In this document: one piece after another, positions 53,786 to 62,635 of the stretch
How the letters are laid out: the number at the start of each line of letters is the position of its first letter
How positions within the stretch are numbered: position 1 is the first letter of the stretch
DNA from: Amycolatopsis granulosa
GTDB taxonomy: Bacteria > Actinomycetota > Actinomycetes > Mycobacteriales > Pseudonocardiaceae
Length of the DNA stretch: 64,000 bases
NCBI RefSeq assembly: GCF_011758745.1
Contig: NZ_JAANOV010000001.1
Location: forward strand, 2,790,001 to 2,854,000
Direction: 5' to 3'
Translations under genes and position numbers: made by a program
The notes under the pieces: generated by a model
Database searches by the model: none
What the model was told of the DNA's origin: nothing
Seen by the model: only the letters and a program-made list of their open reading frames with translations

Positions 53786-55285
53786 TTAACGGCTTCCCCC
53801 GGCCGCCAGGAGCCGGTGGGTCCGCTCGATCGACGGGTACGACTCCGGCTGCGCCGCGCCGCGCAGCGTCACCGCCCCGTTCGGCCCGGTGGCCGGTTTG
53901 CCCGCGGTGAACAGCCACGTCTGGAACAGCTGGCGCAGCGGTTTGCCGGAGACCTGCTCGGCCAGCGCGACGAAGTCGCTGATCCGGGCGTCGCCGCCCC
54001 GGTGCCGCGCGACCCAGCCGCGCAGGATGGCGAAGAACGCCTCGTCCCCCACCGCGGTGCGCAGCGCCTGCACCGCCATCGCGCCGCGGTCGTACACCGC
54101 GTCGTCGAACTGCGCGGCCACGCCCGGGTCACCCGGCAGGACCTGCCAGAACGGCGCGTCGGCCGGGTGGGAGTCGTAGGCGTACTGGGCGAGCTCGGCG
54201 GCAGTGCCCTCGCCCTGGTGCTCCGACCACAGGTACTCGGCGTAGCTGGCGAAGCCCTCGTTGAGCCAGATGTCGCTCCACCGGCCCAGCGACACCGAGT
54301 CGCCGAACCACTGGTGGGCGTTCTCGTGCGCGACGACCGAGGTGTTCGCGCCCGGGACGAAGAACTTGGTGCCGTACACCGGCCGCGTCTGCGCCTCGAG
54401 CGCGAAGGTCAGGCCGGTGCTGACCACGCCGCCCTCCGCCTCGAACGGGTACGGGCCGAACTGGCTCGCCAGGAACCCGACGATCTCCGGCGTGCGCTCG
54501 ACACTCGCCTTCGCCGCGGCCAGCGACTCACCCGCGGACGGGTCGTACGCGGTGGTGAACGGCTTGCCGTCCGGGGTCGCGGACTGGTTCACCTCGAACT
54601 TGCCCACTTCGAGAGTAGTGGCGTAGGTGTTCTGCGGCTGCGTGCTGCGCCAGTTCCACCGCGTCCAGCCGGCCCGCTGCTTGGTCTTGCGGACGAGCGT
54701 GCCGGTGGACAGGGCGGCGACGTCGTCGGGCACCTCGACGGACACGTCGTAGGTGGCCTTGTCCGTGGGGTGGTCGTCGGACGGGTACCACCACTGGGCG
54801 TTCTGCGGCTCGTCGACGGCGAGGGCACCGTCCGGGGTCTTCTTCCAGGCCGTGTAGCCGTCGATGACGACCTTGGACGGTGTGTCGGCGTAGGTCACGA
54901 CGACGGTGATGGGCTGGTGCTTCGCCAGCGGCCGGACCGGGGTGACCTCCAGCTCGCCCGGCCGGGTCACGCGGAACGCGGCGGGCGCGTTGTTCACCCG
55001 GATGGAGCTGACCCGCAGGCCGAAGTCCAGGTCGAAGCTGGCGAGCTCCTGCGTGGTGGTGGCGAGGATGGTCGTGGTGCCGGCGAGCTCATCGGTGGCG
55101 GGCTGGTAGGTCAGGCGGATGTCGTAGTGCGCGACGTCGTAGCCGCCGTTGCCGGCGTACGGGTAGTAGGGATCGCCGGCGCCGGGCGCGCCGGGCGCCG
55201 GCGCGGCACTGGCGGTCGAGGCGAGCAGAACGGTCGCCAGTCCGGTCGTCACGGCCCCCAGGCCTGCGCGAGTTCGCAAACGCAT
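53786..55285 (-). CDS. Secreted M1-family zinc metallopeptidase
   Basis: A 499-aa exported aminopeptidase-like protein. The signal peptide ends near ASTASAAPAPG. HENAHQWFGD (HExxH form) with a downstream NEGFASYAEYLW supplies the zinc ligands. In place of the GAMEN exopeptidase motif it has FALEAQTRPVY, as in other actinobacterial secreted M1 enzymes. It stands alone between menD and the DUF3592 gene. ATG 55285 precedes the signal peptide directly. Confidence 0.88.
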   Translation of the reverse strand: MRLRTRAGLGAVTTGLATVLLASTASAAPAPGAPGAGDPYYPYAGNGGYDVAHYDIRLTYQPATDELAGTTTILATTTQELASFDLDFGLRVSSIRVNNAPAAFRVTRPGELEVTPVRPLAKHQPITVVVTYADTPSKVVIDGYTAWKKTPDGALAVDEPQNAQWWYPSDDHPTDKATYDVSVEVPDDVAALSTGTLVRKTKQRAGWTRWNWRSTQPQNTYATTLEVGKFEVNQSATPDGKPFTTAYDPSAGESLAAAKASVERTPEIVGFLASQFGPYPFEAEGGVVSTGLTFALEAQTRPVYGTKFFVPGANTSVVAHENAHQWFGDSVSLGRWSDIWLNEGFASYAEYLWSEHQGEGTAAELAQYAYDSHPADAPFWQVLPGDPGVAAQFDDAVYDRGAMAVQALRTAVGDEAFFAILRGWVARHRGGDARISDFVALAEQVSGKPLRQLFQTWLFTAGKPATGPNGAVTLRGAAQPESYPSIERTHRLLAAGGSR

Positions 55286-55404
55286 GCGGCGACGCTAGCC
55301 GGAAAACTCCGCACCGGACACAGCCGAAAGATGGTTCCTGCCCACGGGAAGCGGCTGGCCGCCGGAAACGCGTCGCCGACCAGCCGACTCACCGCCCGCA
55401 AGAG

Positions 55405-55493
55405 CCAACACGCCACCCGGAAGGGCAAACACACCGCCCCAACCAGCAAACACGCGCGCACCAGCGTGTTCGCCGCTCCCGGCGGCGTGTTGG
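55405..55493. repeat. Nested inverted repeats downstream of menD, member of a dispersed intergenic repeat
   Basis: CCAACACGCC (55405-55414) pairs with GGCGTGTTGG (55484-55493). Inside, CAAACACGC (55447-55455) pairs with GCGTGTTCG (55464-55472) with one mismatch. A further AACAC occurs at 55428. The 26-base unit 55407-55432 matches 62246-62271 at 20 of 26 positions. It may end menD transcription, or be a repetitive element. Confidence 0.5.
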
Positions 55494-55513
55494 TGCGTCG
55501 GGGCGGCTGCGGG

Positions 55514-57178
55514 TCAGGAGAGGGCGGTGGAGACCGCGGCGCGGATGCGGGCATGCAGGTCGCGGTGGCGCGAGCGGTCCACCTGCACCTCGACGACCCG
55601 CAGCCCGGGCGCGGGCCGGAGGGCCGCGTGGAACTCGTCGATCGTGCCGGCGAGCACGTGCGGGACGTCGAAGCCCGCGCACAACGCCGCCAGATCCGCG
55701 CCGTGCGGGGTGCCGAAGACGTGCTCGAACGAGTCGCGGTGCTCCGGTGCGCCCTGCTCCAGCAGCGAGAAGATCCCGCCGCCGTCGTCGTTGAGCACCA
55801 CGATCGTCAGGTCCGGCCGGACGTTCGCCGGGCCGGCCAGGAGGCCGTTGATGTCGTGCAGGAACGTCAGGTCGCCGAGCAGGGCGTAGGACGGGCCGCG
55901 GTGCACCGTCGCCGCGCCGATCGCCGTGGACACCGTGCCGTCGATGCCCGCCACCCCGCGGTTGCGGTGCACCAGCACGTCCGGGCGCATGCGGCCGGCC
56001 AGCGCCACGTCCCGCGCCGGGTTCGACGAGCCCACCACCAGCAGCGCGTCCGGCGGGAGCGCGTCGACCAGCTCGGACGCCAGCCGCAACCCGCTGGGCC
56101 ACTGCTCCTGCCGCAACGCCCGGCCGACGGCCGCGTTCGCCAGGCCGTCCGCACGCTGCCACGCGGCCAGCCAGTCCGGGTCGGCCGGCTTGGTCGGCGA
56201 GTCGAACCACTGCCCGACCTGCCGCACGTTGTGCGCCGGCGCCGGCCAGTCCGAATCGGGCCGGACCAGCAGCACCTCGACATCGGCGTCGGACAGCAGC
56301 TGCTGGATCTGGCGGAACACCGTCGGCCGGCCCAGGCACAGCACCTGCTCCGGCTTGTGCCGCCGGATGAACTCCTCGGCACCGAGCAGCCACACCCCGG
56401 ACGAGATCGCCGACGACCCGAGCAGGCCCAGTCCCCCGGTCTCCGAGATCACCGGCCAGCCGTGCTGCTCACCCCATTCGCTCGCCGCGCGCACCCCGCT
56501 GTCGCAGGCGACGACCAGACCGCAGCGCGCCGACGGCACCACGAACGACGGCAGCGCACCGAAGTCGGGCAGCTCGGTCCACCGCTCGCCGCCGGGCCTG
56601 CCTTCCAGCGACTCGTACCACTCGTTGTCACCGTCGGGCACCAGCGGTTCACGGAACGGCACGTTCAGGTGCACCGGGCCGCAGCGCCACTCGCCGTAGG
56701 CGGCGTTCCACGCCCGGCAGATCTGGCTGCGCCAGTACGCGTTCTGGCCGCCGCGCCGCTCGGCGACGGCCAGCTCGTCGAAGTACCGGACCGCGTTGCC
56801 GTACAGCCGCTGCTGGTCGATGACCTGGTTCGCGCCCGCGGCGCGCAGCTCGGGCGGGCGGTCGGCGGTGAGCACGATCAACGGGACCCCGGCCCGGTCG
56901 GCTTCCAGCACGGCCGGGTGGAAGTTCGCCGCCGCGGTGCCGCTCGTGCACGCGACGGCGACCGGGCGGCCGGTGCGCGCGGCGATGCCGAGCGCGAGGA
57001 AGCCGGCGCCCCGCTCGTCGATGCGGACGTGCAGCTGGAGGCGCCCGGCCGCGGCGGCGTCGTGCAGCGCCAGCGAAAGCGGCGCGTTGCGCGAGCCCGG
57101 GCACAGCACGACGTGCGAGACGGTGTTGCGGACGAGTTCGTCCACGATGACCTTGGCCTGCGCGGTCGACGGATTCAC
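55514..57178 (-). CDS. menD: SEPHCHC synthase (MenD)
   Basis: A 554-aa TPP-dependent enzyme that joins isochorismate and 2-oxoglutarate in menaquinone synthesis. VVLCPGSRNAPLSLALHDA, RIDERGAGFLALGIA and CTSGTAAANFHPAVLEA are N-terminal family marks; LLGDLTFLHDINGLL and LNDDGGGIFSLL form the TPP site. GTG 57178 is the start. It is divergent from menB across 57 bases. Confidence 0.95.
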   Translation of the reverse strand: MNPSTAQAKVIVDELVRNTVSHVVLCPGSRNAPLSLALHDAAAAGRLQLHVRIDERGAGFLALGIAARTGRPVAVACTSGTAAANFHPAVLEADRAGVPLIVLTADRPPELRAAGANQVIDQQRLYGNAVRYFDELAVAERRGGQNAYWRSQICRAWNAAYGEWRCGPVHLNVPFREPLVPDGDNEWYESLEGRPGGERWTELPDFGALPSFVVPSARCGLVVACDSGVRAASEWGEQHGWPVISETGGLGLLGSSAISSGVWLLGAEEFIRRHKPEQVLCLGRPTVFRQIQQLLSDADVEVLLVRPDSDWPAPAHNVRQVGQWFDSPTKPADPDWLAAWQRADGLANAAVGRALRQEQWPSGLRLASELVDALPPDALLVVGSSNPARDVALAGRMRPDVLVHRNRGVAGIDGTVSTAIGAATVHRGPSYALLGDLTFLHDINGLLAGPANVRPDLTIVVLNDDGGGIFSLLEQGAPEHRDSFEHVFGTPHGADLAALCAGFDVPHVLAGTIDEFHAALRPAPGLRVVEVQVDRSRHRDLHARIRAAVSTALS

Positions 57179-57222
57179 CGGGCACCGCCCGGCGTGTCAC
57201 CCGTCACCACAGTCACACGGCC

Positions 57223-57228
57223 TATTCT
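57223..57228 (+). promoter_or_regulatory. -10 element of a probably leaderless menB promoter
   Basis: TATTCT fits TANNNT and ends 7 bases before GTG 57236. Transcription would therefore begin at or next to the start codon, a leaderless arrangement frequent in actinobacteria. No Shine-Dalgarno sequence is present. Confidence 0.5.
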
Positions 57229-57235
57229 CCCAAAC

Positions 57236-58159
57236 GTGCATGACGCCCGCGTTTCCGAGCTGTTCGACCCGTCCGCCTGGACCGAAATCGAGGGTTTCGG
57301 TTTCACCGACATCACCTATCACCGTTCCGTCGAGGCTCGCTCCGGCAAACGCGTCGTCCGCGTCGCGTTCGATCGCCCCGAGGTTCGTAACGCCTTCCGC
57401 CCGCACACCGTCGACGAGCTGTACCGCGCTCTCGACCACGCGCGGATGAGCTCGGATGTCGGCTGCGTCCTCCTGACGGGGAACGGTCCCTCGCCGAAGG
57501 ACGGTGGGTGGGCATTCTGTTCCGGTGGTGACCAGCGTATTCGCGGTCGGTCCGGGTATCAGTACGCGAGCGGCGAGACCTCCGACACCATCGACCCGGC
57601 GCGGGCCGGGCGCCTGCACATCCTCGAGGTCCAGCGGCTGATCCGGTTCATGCCGAAGGTGGTGATCGCGGTGGTCCCGGGCTGGGCCGCGGGCGGCGGT
57701 CACTCGCTGCACGTGGTGTGCGACCTGACGCTCGCCTCGGCCGAGCACGCCCGGTTCAAGCAGACCGACGCCGACGTGGGCTCGTTCGACGGCGGGTTCG
57801 GCTCGGCCTACCTGGCGCGTGAGGTGGGCCAGAAGTTCGCGCGGGAGGTCTTCTTCCTGGGCCGCGAGTACGACGCCGAGCAGATGCACCGGATGGGTGC
57901 GGTGAACGCGGTGGTGCCGCACGCCGAGCTGGAGGCCGAGGCGCTGCGGTGGGGCTGGGAGGTCCTCGGCAAGTCGCCGACGGCCCAGCGGATGCTGAAG
58001 TACGCGTTCAACCTCATCGACGACGGGCTCGTCGGGCAGCAGGTCTTCGCGGGGGAGAGCACCCGGCTGGCGTACATGCAGGACGAGGCCGTCGAGGGCC
58101 GGGACGCGTTCCTGCAGAAACGCGACCCCGACTGGTCGGCCTTCCCCTACTACTACTGA
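57236..58159 (+). CDS. menB: 1,4-dihydroxy-2-naphthoyl-CoA synthase (MenB)
   Basis: A 307-aa crotonase-fold enzyme. It has FDRPEVRNAFRPHTVDELY, FCSGGDQRIRGRSGYQY, WAAGGGHSLHVVCDLTLAS and QTDADVGSFDGGFGSAYLA (active-site Asp/Ser loop). It ends with RDPDWSAFPYYY, the conserved MenB C-terminus. It cyclises succinylbenzoyl-CoA. The start GTG 57236 is fixed by the family N-terminus; the open frame extends far upstream only because of high GC. Confidence 0.95.
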   Translation: MHDARVSELFDPSAWTEIEGFGFTDITYHRSVEARSGKRVVRVAFDRPEVRNAFRPHTVDELYRALDHARMSSDVGCVLLTGNGPSPKDGGWAFCSGGDQRIRGRSGYQYASGETSDTIDPARAGRLHILEVQRLIRFMPKVVIAVVPGWAAGGGHSLHVVCDLTLASAEHARFKQTDADVGSFDGGFGSAYLAREVGQKFAREVFFLGREYDAEQMHRMGAVNAVVPHAELEAEALRWGWEVLGKSPTAQRMLKYAFNLIDDGLVGQQVFAGESTRLAYMQDEAVEGRDAFLQKRDPDWSAFPYYY

Positions 58160-58166
58160 GGTCGCC

Positions 58167-59315
58167 GTGCGCGAGGTGTGGCTGCGGGGGCCGGAGTCGA
58201 TCGACGAGCTGGCCGGGGCGGTGGCCGCCGCCCTGGACGGGGGCGAGCCGGTGCTCCCCCTGGACGGCCGCGATCCGAAGACCGCCGGGCTGCTTGCCGC
58301 GATGCGGCCGGACCAGCCGGTCGAGGACGGCACGGCGGTGCTCATCGCGACCTCGGGATCCACCGGTGAGCCCAAGGGCGTGCTGCTCTCCGCCGACGCG
58401 TTGCGGGCGTCCGCCACGGCCACCCACGCCCGGCTCGGGGGTCCCGGGCGGTGGCTGCTCGCGACCCCGGCGAACTACATCGGCGGGCTGCAGGTGCTGG
58501 TGCGGTCGATGCTCGCCGGGCAGCCGTTCGCGGTCCTGCCGTCCGGGCCGTTCCGCGCGGACCGCTTCGCCGAGGCCGCCCGCCCGGTGCTCGCCGCGGA
58601 CGGGCCGCGGTACACCGCGATGGTGCCGACCCAGCTGACCCGCCTGCTCGACGCCGGTGGCCCGGGGCTGGCGGCGGCGAGGGCGTTCGACGCGATCATC
58701 CTCGGCGCCGCGGCGACCACCCCGGCCCTGCGTGCCCGCGCCGCCGAGGCCGGGGTGCGGATCGTCCCGTCCTACGGGATGAGCGAGACCGCCAGCGGGT
58801 GCGTCTACGACGGCGTGCCGCTCGACGGGGTCCGCGTGCGGATCGCCGGCGACGGGCGCGTCCTGATCGCCGGGCCGGTCCTGACCCACGGTTACCGGCT
58901 GCGGCCCGACCTGACCGCGGAGTCGTTCGACGGCGAGTGGTTCCGGACCGGGGACCGCGGGCGGCTGCGCGACGGTCGCCTCGAGGTGCTCGGCCGCCTC
59001 GACGACGTGATCAACACCGGTGGGGTGAAGGTGTCCGCGGCAGCGGTGGAACGCCTGATCACGGCCCTGCCCGGGGTGCGGGAGACGTGCGTGGTCGGGC
59101 TGCCGGACCCGGAGTGGGGCCAGATCGTGGCCGCCGCGGTGGTACCCGAAGGCGAGGTGCCGGACGTGGCCGAGCTGCGGGCCGCGGTCCGGGCCGAGGC
59201 GGGCGCCGCGGCCGTGCCGAAGCGGGTCGAGTTCGTTACCACACTCCCGCTCCGCGGACCGGGCAAAATCGACCGGACGGCAGTCGCCGACCAGATTTTT
59301 CCCCCGGTTGGTTGA
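58167..59315 (+). CDS. menE: o-Succinylbenzoate-CoA ligase (MenE)
   Basis: A 382-aa ANL-family adenylating enzyme. IATSGSTGEPKGVLLS (ATP loop), SYGMSETASGCVYDG, WFRTGDRGRL and GRLDDVINTGGVKVS are present, with GPGKIDR (catalytic Lys) near the end. It activates o-succinylbenzoate for MenB, whose gene ends 7 bases upstream. GTG 58167 is the start. It is shorter than typical MenE (about 450 aa), as in mycobacteria. Confidence 0.93.
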   Translation: MREVWLRGPESIDELAGAVAAALDGGEPVLPLDGRDPKTAGLLAAMRPDQPVEDGTAVLIATSGSTGEPKGVLLSADALRASATATHARLGGPGRWLLATPANYIGGLQVLVRSMLAGQPFAVLPSGPFRADRFAEAARPVLAADGPRYTAMVPTQLTRLLDAGGPGLAAARAFDAIILGAAATTPALRARAAEAGVRIVPSYGMSETASGCVYDGVPLDGVRVRIAGDGRVLIAGPVLTHGYRLRPDLTAESFDGEWFRTGDRGRLRDGRLEVLGRLDDVINTGGVKVSAAAVERLITALPGVRETCVVGLPDPEWGQIVAAAVVPEGEVPDVAELRAAVRAEAGAAAVPKRVEFVTTLPLRGPGKIDRTAVADQIFPPVG

Positions 59316-59346
59316 CATCTGACGCGGTCCGTCTTTGAGTTACCCA

Positions 59347-59487
59347 ATGAGATCGCTGCAACGTTTCCTCGTCGCGGCCATCGGCGCCGTGCTCGCCGTC
59401 TCCGCGGCCACCGGCACGGCGGCGGCCGTTCCGCCCCGGCCCGACTCCGGAACACTCACCTGGTCCGTCCCGGTCACCGGGGAGTAG
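59347..59487 (+). CDS. 46-aa putative secreted peptide
   Basis: A very short gene between menE and menA. MRSLQRFLVAAIGAVLAVSA and the residues up to TAAA form a textbook signal peptide. Only about 19 residues follow (PPRPDSG...VPVTGE). Third codon positions are nearly all G or C, so it looks coding. No good ribosome binding site is seen. It could be a true peptide or the surviving 5' end of a larger secreted protein. Confidence 0.5.
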   Translation: MRSLQRFLVAAIGAVLAVSAATGTAAAVPPRPDSGTLTWSVPVTGE

Positions 59488-59511
59488 ACCGTTTCCGCTT
59501 GAATTGCGGTC

Positions 59512-60384
59512 ATGGCGACTGTGACGGAATGGATCGAGGGGGCCCGCCCCCGGACGCTGCCGAACGCGGTGGCGCCGGTGGTGGCGGGTGTGGGGGCGAC
59601 GATCCAGCTGGGGGCCTTTTCGTGGTGGCAGTCCCTGCTCGCCCTCCTCGTGGCGCTGGCGCTGATCATCGGCGTCAACTTCGCCAATGACTACTCCGAC
59701 GGCATCCGCGGCACGGACACCGACCGGGTCGGTCCGCTGCGCCTGGTCGGCTCCGGTGCCGCGGCGCCGAAACTCGTGCTCGCGGCGGCCCTGACCTGCT
59801 TCGGCGTGGCCGGCGTGGTCGGGCTGGTGCTCGTCGCGGCCACCGGCCGGTGGTGGCTGATCGCGGTGGGCGCAGCGTGCATCCTCGGCGCCTGGTTCTA
59901 CACCGGCGGCCGCAAGCCCTACGGGTACGCGGGCCTCGGCGAGGTCGCGGTGTTCATCTTCTTCGGGCTGGCCGCGGTGCTCGGGACGGTGTACGTGCAG
60001 GCAGGCCGGATCAGCTGGGAGGCACTGGGGGCCGCGGTGGCGGTGGGGTGCTTCTCCATGGGCGTGCTGGTGGCCAACAACCTGCGGGACATCCCGACCG
60101 ACCGGGTGGCCGGCAAGGTGACGCTGGCCGTCCGCCTGGGCGACGCGGGCACGCGGCGCTTCTACCTGGCGCTGATCGCGGTGCCGTACGTGGTGACGCT
60201 GCTGCTGGCGATCGGGCACCCGCTGCCGTTGATCGCCCTGGTGACCGCGCCGCTGATGCGCACCCCGGTGCGGGCCATCACGAGCGGCGGCACCGGCCCA
60301 CGGCTGATCCCGGTGCTGAAGGACACCGGACTGGCGATGCTGGGGTGGTCCGTGCTGACGGCGATCGGGCTCGCGGTCAGCTGA
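59512..60384 (+). CDS. menA: 1,4-dihydroxy-2-naphthoate polyprenyltransferase (MenA)
   Basis: A 290-aa UbiA-family membrane enzyme with about nine helices. [19 protein letters not shown] is the first Asp-rich motif and [14 protein letters not shown] the second. It attaches the polyprenyl tail, presumably made by the GrcC-like synthase at 29 kb, to dihydroxynaphthoate. The last 8 bases overlap the convergent PLP-enzyme gene. Confidence 0.94.
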   Translation: MATVTEWIEGARPRTLPNAVAPVVAGVGATIQLGAFSWWQSLLALLVALALIIGVNFANDYSDGIRGTDTDRVGPLRLVGSGAAAPKLVLAAALTCFGVAGVVGLVLVAATGRWWLIAVGAACILGAWFYTGGRKPYGYAGLGEVAVFIFFGLAAVLGTVYVQAGRISWEALGAAVAVGCFSMGVLVANNLRDIPTDRVAGKVTLAVRLGDAGTRRFYLALIAVPYVVTLLLAIGHPLPLIALVTAPLMRTPVRAITSGGTGPRLIPVLKDTGLAMLGWSVLTAIGLAVS

Positions 60385-61456
60385 CCCACTTGCCGGTGGC
60401 CAGGAACTCCTCCATCCGCGCGGTGTGCGGGGCCAGGTCGAAGCCCTGCTCGGCGATCCACTCGTCGTTGTAGTAGGTGTGCGCGTACCGCTCGCCACCG
60501 TCGCAGATGAGGGTCACCACACTGCCCACCTGGCCCGCTTCGAGCATGCCGGCGATGATCTCGAACGCCGCGTACAGGCTCGTGCCGGTCGAGCCGCCCG
60601 CCCAGTGCCCGGTGCGTTCCCGCAGCAGCCGGATCGCCGCCATGGACGCGGCGTCCGGCACCTGGATCATGTGGTCGATGACCGTCGGCACGAAGGACGG
60701 CTCCACGCGTGGCCGGCCGATGCCCTCGATCCGGGACGGCATGCCGGTCGTGTAGTCCGGTGCGCCCGTTTCCCACGCCCCGTAGAACGACGAGTTCTCC
60801 GGGTCGGCCACCGCGACCTTCGTGGTGTGCCTGCGGTAGCGCACGTACCGGCCGAAGGTCGCGCTCGTCCCGCCGGTGCCCGCGCCCACCACGATCCACG
60901 ACGGCACCGGGTGGCGTTCGGCACGCATCTGGGCGAACACCGACTCCGCGATGTTGTTGTTGCCACGCCAGTCGGTGGCCCGCTCGGCGTAGGTGAACTG
61001 GTCGAGGTAGTGGCCGCCGCACTCGGCGGCGAGCCGTTCCGCCTCGCTGTACATCGCGGACGGGATGTCGACGAAGTGGCACCGGCCGCCGTAGAACTCG
61101 ATCAGGTCGATCTTCTCGCGGCTGGTCTTGCGCGGCACCACGGTCACGAAGTCGAGCCCGAGCATGCGCGCGAAGTACGCCTCGGACACCGCGGTCGAGC
61201 CGCTGGACGCCTCGATCAGCGTGGTGCCCGGGCCGATCTGTCCGTTGACCAGCCCGTACAGCAGCAGCGAGCGCGCCAGGCGGTGCTTGAGCGAGCCGGT
61301 CGGGTGCACCGACTCGTCCTTGAGGTAGAGGTCCACGCCCCATTCCGGCGGCAGCGGGAAGCAGTGCAGGTGGGTGTCGGCGCTGCGGTTCGCGTCGGCC
61401 TCCAGCAGCCGGATCGCCTCGCGCACCCAGGCCCTACTCGCCGGTGGCATCTTCAC
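60377..61456 (-). CDS. PLP-dependent cysteine synthase-family protein (Cds1-like)
   Basis: A 359-aa fold-type II PLP enzyme. It has [20 protein letters not shown] (Schiff-base Lys in LKHR), [37 protein letters not shown] (phosphate loop) and [11 protein letters not shown]. It closely follows the pattern of the mycobacterial Rv3684/Cds1 group, reported as L-cysteine desulfhydrases that release H2S. Cysteine synthase activity cannot be excluded. Its 5' end overlaps the DUF4229 gene by 23 bases. Confidence 0.8.
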   Translation of the reverse strand: MKMPPASRAWVREAIRLLEADANRSADTHLHCFPLPPEWGVDLYLKDESVHPTGSLKHRLARSLLLYGLVNGQIGPGTTLIEASSGSTAVSEAYFARMLGLDFVTVVPRKTSREKIDLIEFYGGRCHFVDIPSAMYSEAERLAAECGGHYLDQFTYAERATDWRGNNNIAESVFAQMRAERHPVPSWIVVGAGTGGTSATFGRYVRYRRHTTKVAVADPENSSFYGAWETGAPDYTTGMPSRIEGIGRPRVEPSFVPTVIDHMIQVPDAASMAAIRLLRERTGHWAGGSTGTSLYAAFEIIAGMLEAGQVGSVVTLICDGGERYAHTYYNDEWIAEQGFDLAPHTARMEEFLATGKWVS

Positions 61457-61715
61457 CTCGCAGCTGGGCGCGCAGCTTGGCCCGCTCCCGGGCGCGGTGC
61501 TCGTTGCGGGCCGCGAGGCCGGCGGTGACCCGCGCGTTCAGCTTGCGGAAGACGAGCAGGCCGACCGGCAGCCCGACCACCACACCGACGGCCACGGCGA
61601 CCAGCAACGGCACCTTCACCAGCACGAGCACGGCCGCCACGACGACGATCAGCCCGAACCGCGCGAGCAGGTAAAGCGTCAGGTCGCGGCCCAGATGGGT
61701 ACGGGTCTCGCTCAC
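61434..61715 (-). CDS. DUF4229 membrane protein
   Basis: A 93-aa protein with two adjacent hydrophobic helices (about residues 12-58) and a charged C-terminal tail with [16 protein letters not shown], probably helical. DUF4229 proteins are confined to actinobacteria, and a gene of this type near menA is a familiar arrangement. Function unknown. Confidence 0.8.
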   Translation of the reverse strand: MSETRTHLGRDLTLYLLARFGLIVVVAAVLVLVKVPLLVAVAVGVVVGLPVGLLVFRKLNARVTAGLAARNEHRARERAKLRAQLRGEDATGE

Positions 61716-61726
61716 GTCTGAGGAGC

Positions 61727-62200
61727 CTACGCGCCGGACCGCGGCGGATCTTCGAGCACCGTGTTGTTCGGCCGTCCCTCGAACCGCGTCGACAGCACCA
61801 CGGTGGTGCGGGTGCGGGCCACCCCGCCGATGCGGCGCAGCCGGCCGAGGGTGTGCTCCAGCTCGTCGACCGTGGGCACGCGGACCTTGACCACGAACGC
61901 CTCGTCGCCGGCGACCGCGTAGCAGCTCTCCACCTCCGGCAGCGCGCCCAGCTCCTCGGCGACCTCGTTGTCGTCGGCGGTGTCGGTGGGCTGGATGCCG
62001 ACCAGCGCGGTGACGCCGAGGCCGACCGTGCTCGGGTTGACGGTCGCGTGGTAGCCGGTGATCACCCCGGCCGCCTCGAGCTTGCCGACCCGTTCGTGCA
62101 CGGACGAGGCGGCCAGCCCCACGGTCCGGCCCAGCTCCGCGTAGGTGGCCCGGCCGTTCAGGCGCAGCGCGGCGATGATCTTGCGGTCCAGCGTATCCAC
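61727..62200 (-). CDS. Lrp/AsnC family transcriptional regulator
   Basis: A 157-aa regulator with an N-terminal HTH (TYAELGRTVGLAASSVHERV) and a C-terminal RAM domain (SCYAVAGDEAFVVKVRV). GTG 62200 gives the typical MDTLDRKIIAAL start; the longer frame adds only seven residues. It lies 11 bases upstream of the DUF4229 gene and may be co-transcribed with it and the PLP enzyme. Regulation of the cysteine-related enzyme is an inference. Confidence 0.87.
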   Translation of the reverse strand: MDTLDRKIIAALRLNGRATYAELGRTVGLAASSVHERVGKLEAAGVITGYHATVNPSTVGLGVTALVGIQPTDTADDNEVAEELGALPEVESCYAVAGDEAFVVKVRVPTVDELEHTLGRLRRIGGVARTRTTVVLSTRFEGRPNNTVLEDPPRSGA

Positions 62201-62245
62201 GCGGCTCAGCCTAGGCCGCACCCGCTCGCCGCCGCCGGAACGCCC

Positions 62246-62271
62246 AACTCACCACCCGAACCGGCCAACAC
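62246..62271. repeat. Second copy of the dispersed intergenic repeat unit
   Basis: This 26-base unit (AACTCACCACCCGAACCGG then CCAACAC) matches 55407-55432 at 20 of 26 positions, in the same orientation. It lies between the secreted-protein gene and the Lrp gene, where it cannot be explained by coding constraint. Confidence 0.4.
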
Positions 62272-62290
62272 GGTGCCCCGAGCAAAATGG

Positions 62291-62635
62291 CTAACCGGCG
62301 ACCCGTGAGGCAACCCCGATGTGAACAACTTTTCCTTTGTTCTTGGGACAGGTTGCGCGTGATACTTTTGGCGGCGATACGACATTGCCCTGTACCCTGT
62401 TCTGGTGACTCATATTCCCACACTGCACCTCGACTGAATACCTCGAATAGGCTTGCTTGTCGGGGTTTGTCGGCCGGCAAGTTGCTTCCGCGGTGTAATC
62501 GCCCGTCTTTCGAGTTACACAGTGCGGGTCTGCCGAAGCGGGTGTGGCCATCAGCGGCACGAGCCCTGCGACCGTCACCACGGCGAGCACCTGACCAACA
62601 ATACGCCTGGACTTTCCACGAAAATTCAACCCCAT
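62291..62635 (-). CDS. Small secreted four-cysteine protein with atypical base composition
   Basis: A 114-aa protein. A signal peptide (MGLNFRGKSRRIVGQVLAVV... ending TPASA) is followed by about 79 residues with four Cys (HCVT, TCRP, QCGN, TCPK), likely two disulfides. Third codon positions use many A and T, unlike every neighbour, which suggests recent transfer or a xenogeneic gene. It is followed by the Lrp gene on the same strand and preceded by an AT-rich tandem repeat. No family recognised. Confidence 0.68.
   Translation of the reverse strand: MGLNFRGKSRRIVGQVLAVVTVAGLVPLMATPASADPHCVTRKTGDYTAEATCRPTNPDKQAYSRYSVEVQCGNMSHQNRVQGNVVSPPKVSRATCPKNKGKVVHIGVASRVAG

Noticed and set aside
55249-55554. 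101-aa minus-strand frame between menD and the M1 peptidase gene
   Set aside because: It runs through the nested inverted repeats and overlaps both neighbours; no domain or ribosome binding site.
53354-57235. A very long open frame running upstream of menB (about 1,300 codons on the plus strand)
   Set aside because: It is antisense to DUF3592, M1 peptidase and menD, is Arg/His/Gly/Asp low-complexity and has no domain. It is an artefact of high GC; menB starts at 57236.
62211-62480. 89-aa minus-strand frame overlapping the secreted four-Cys protein
   Set aside because: It overlaps the better-supported frame, which has a signal peptide, and includes the dispersed repeat.
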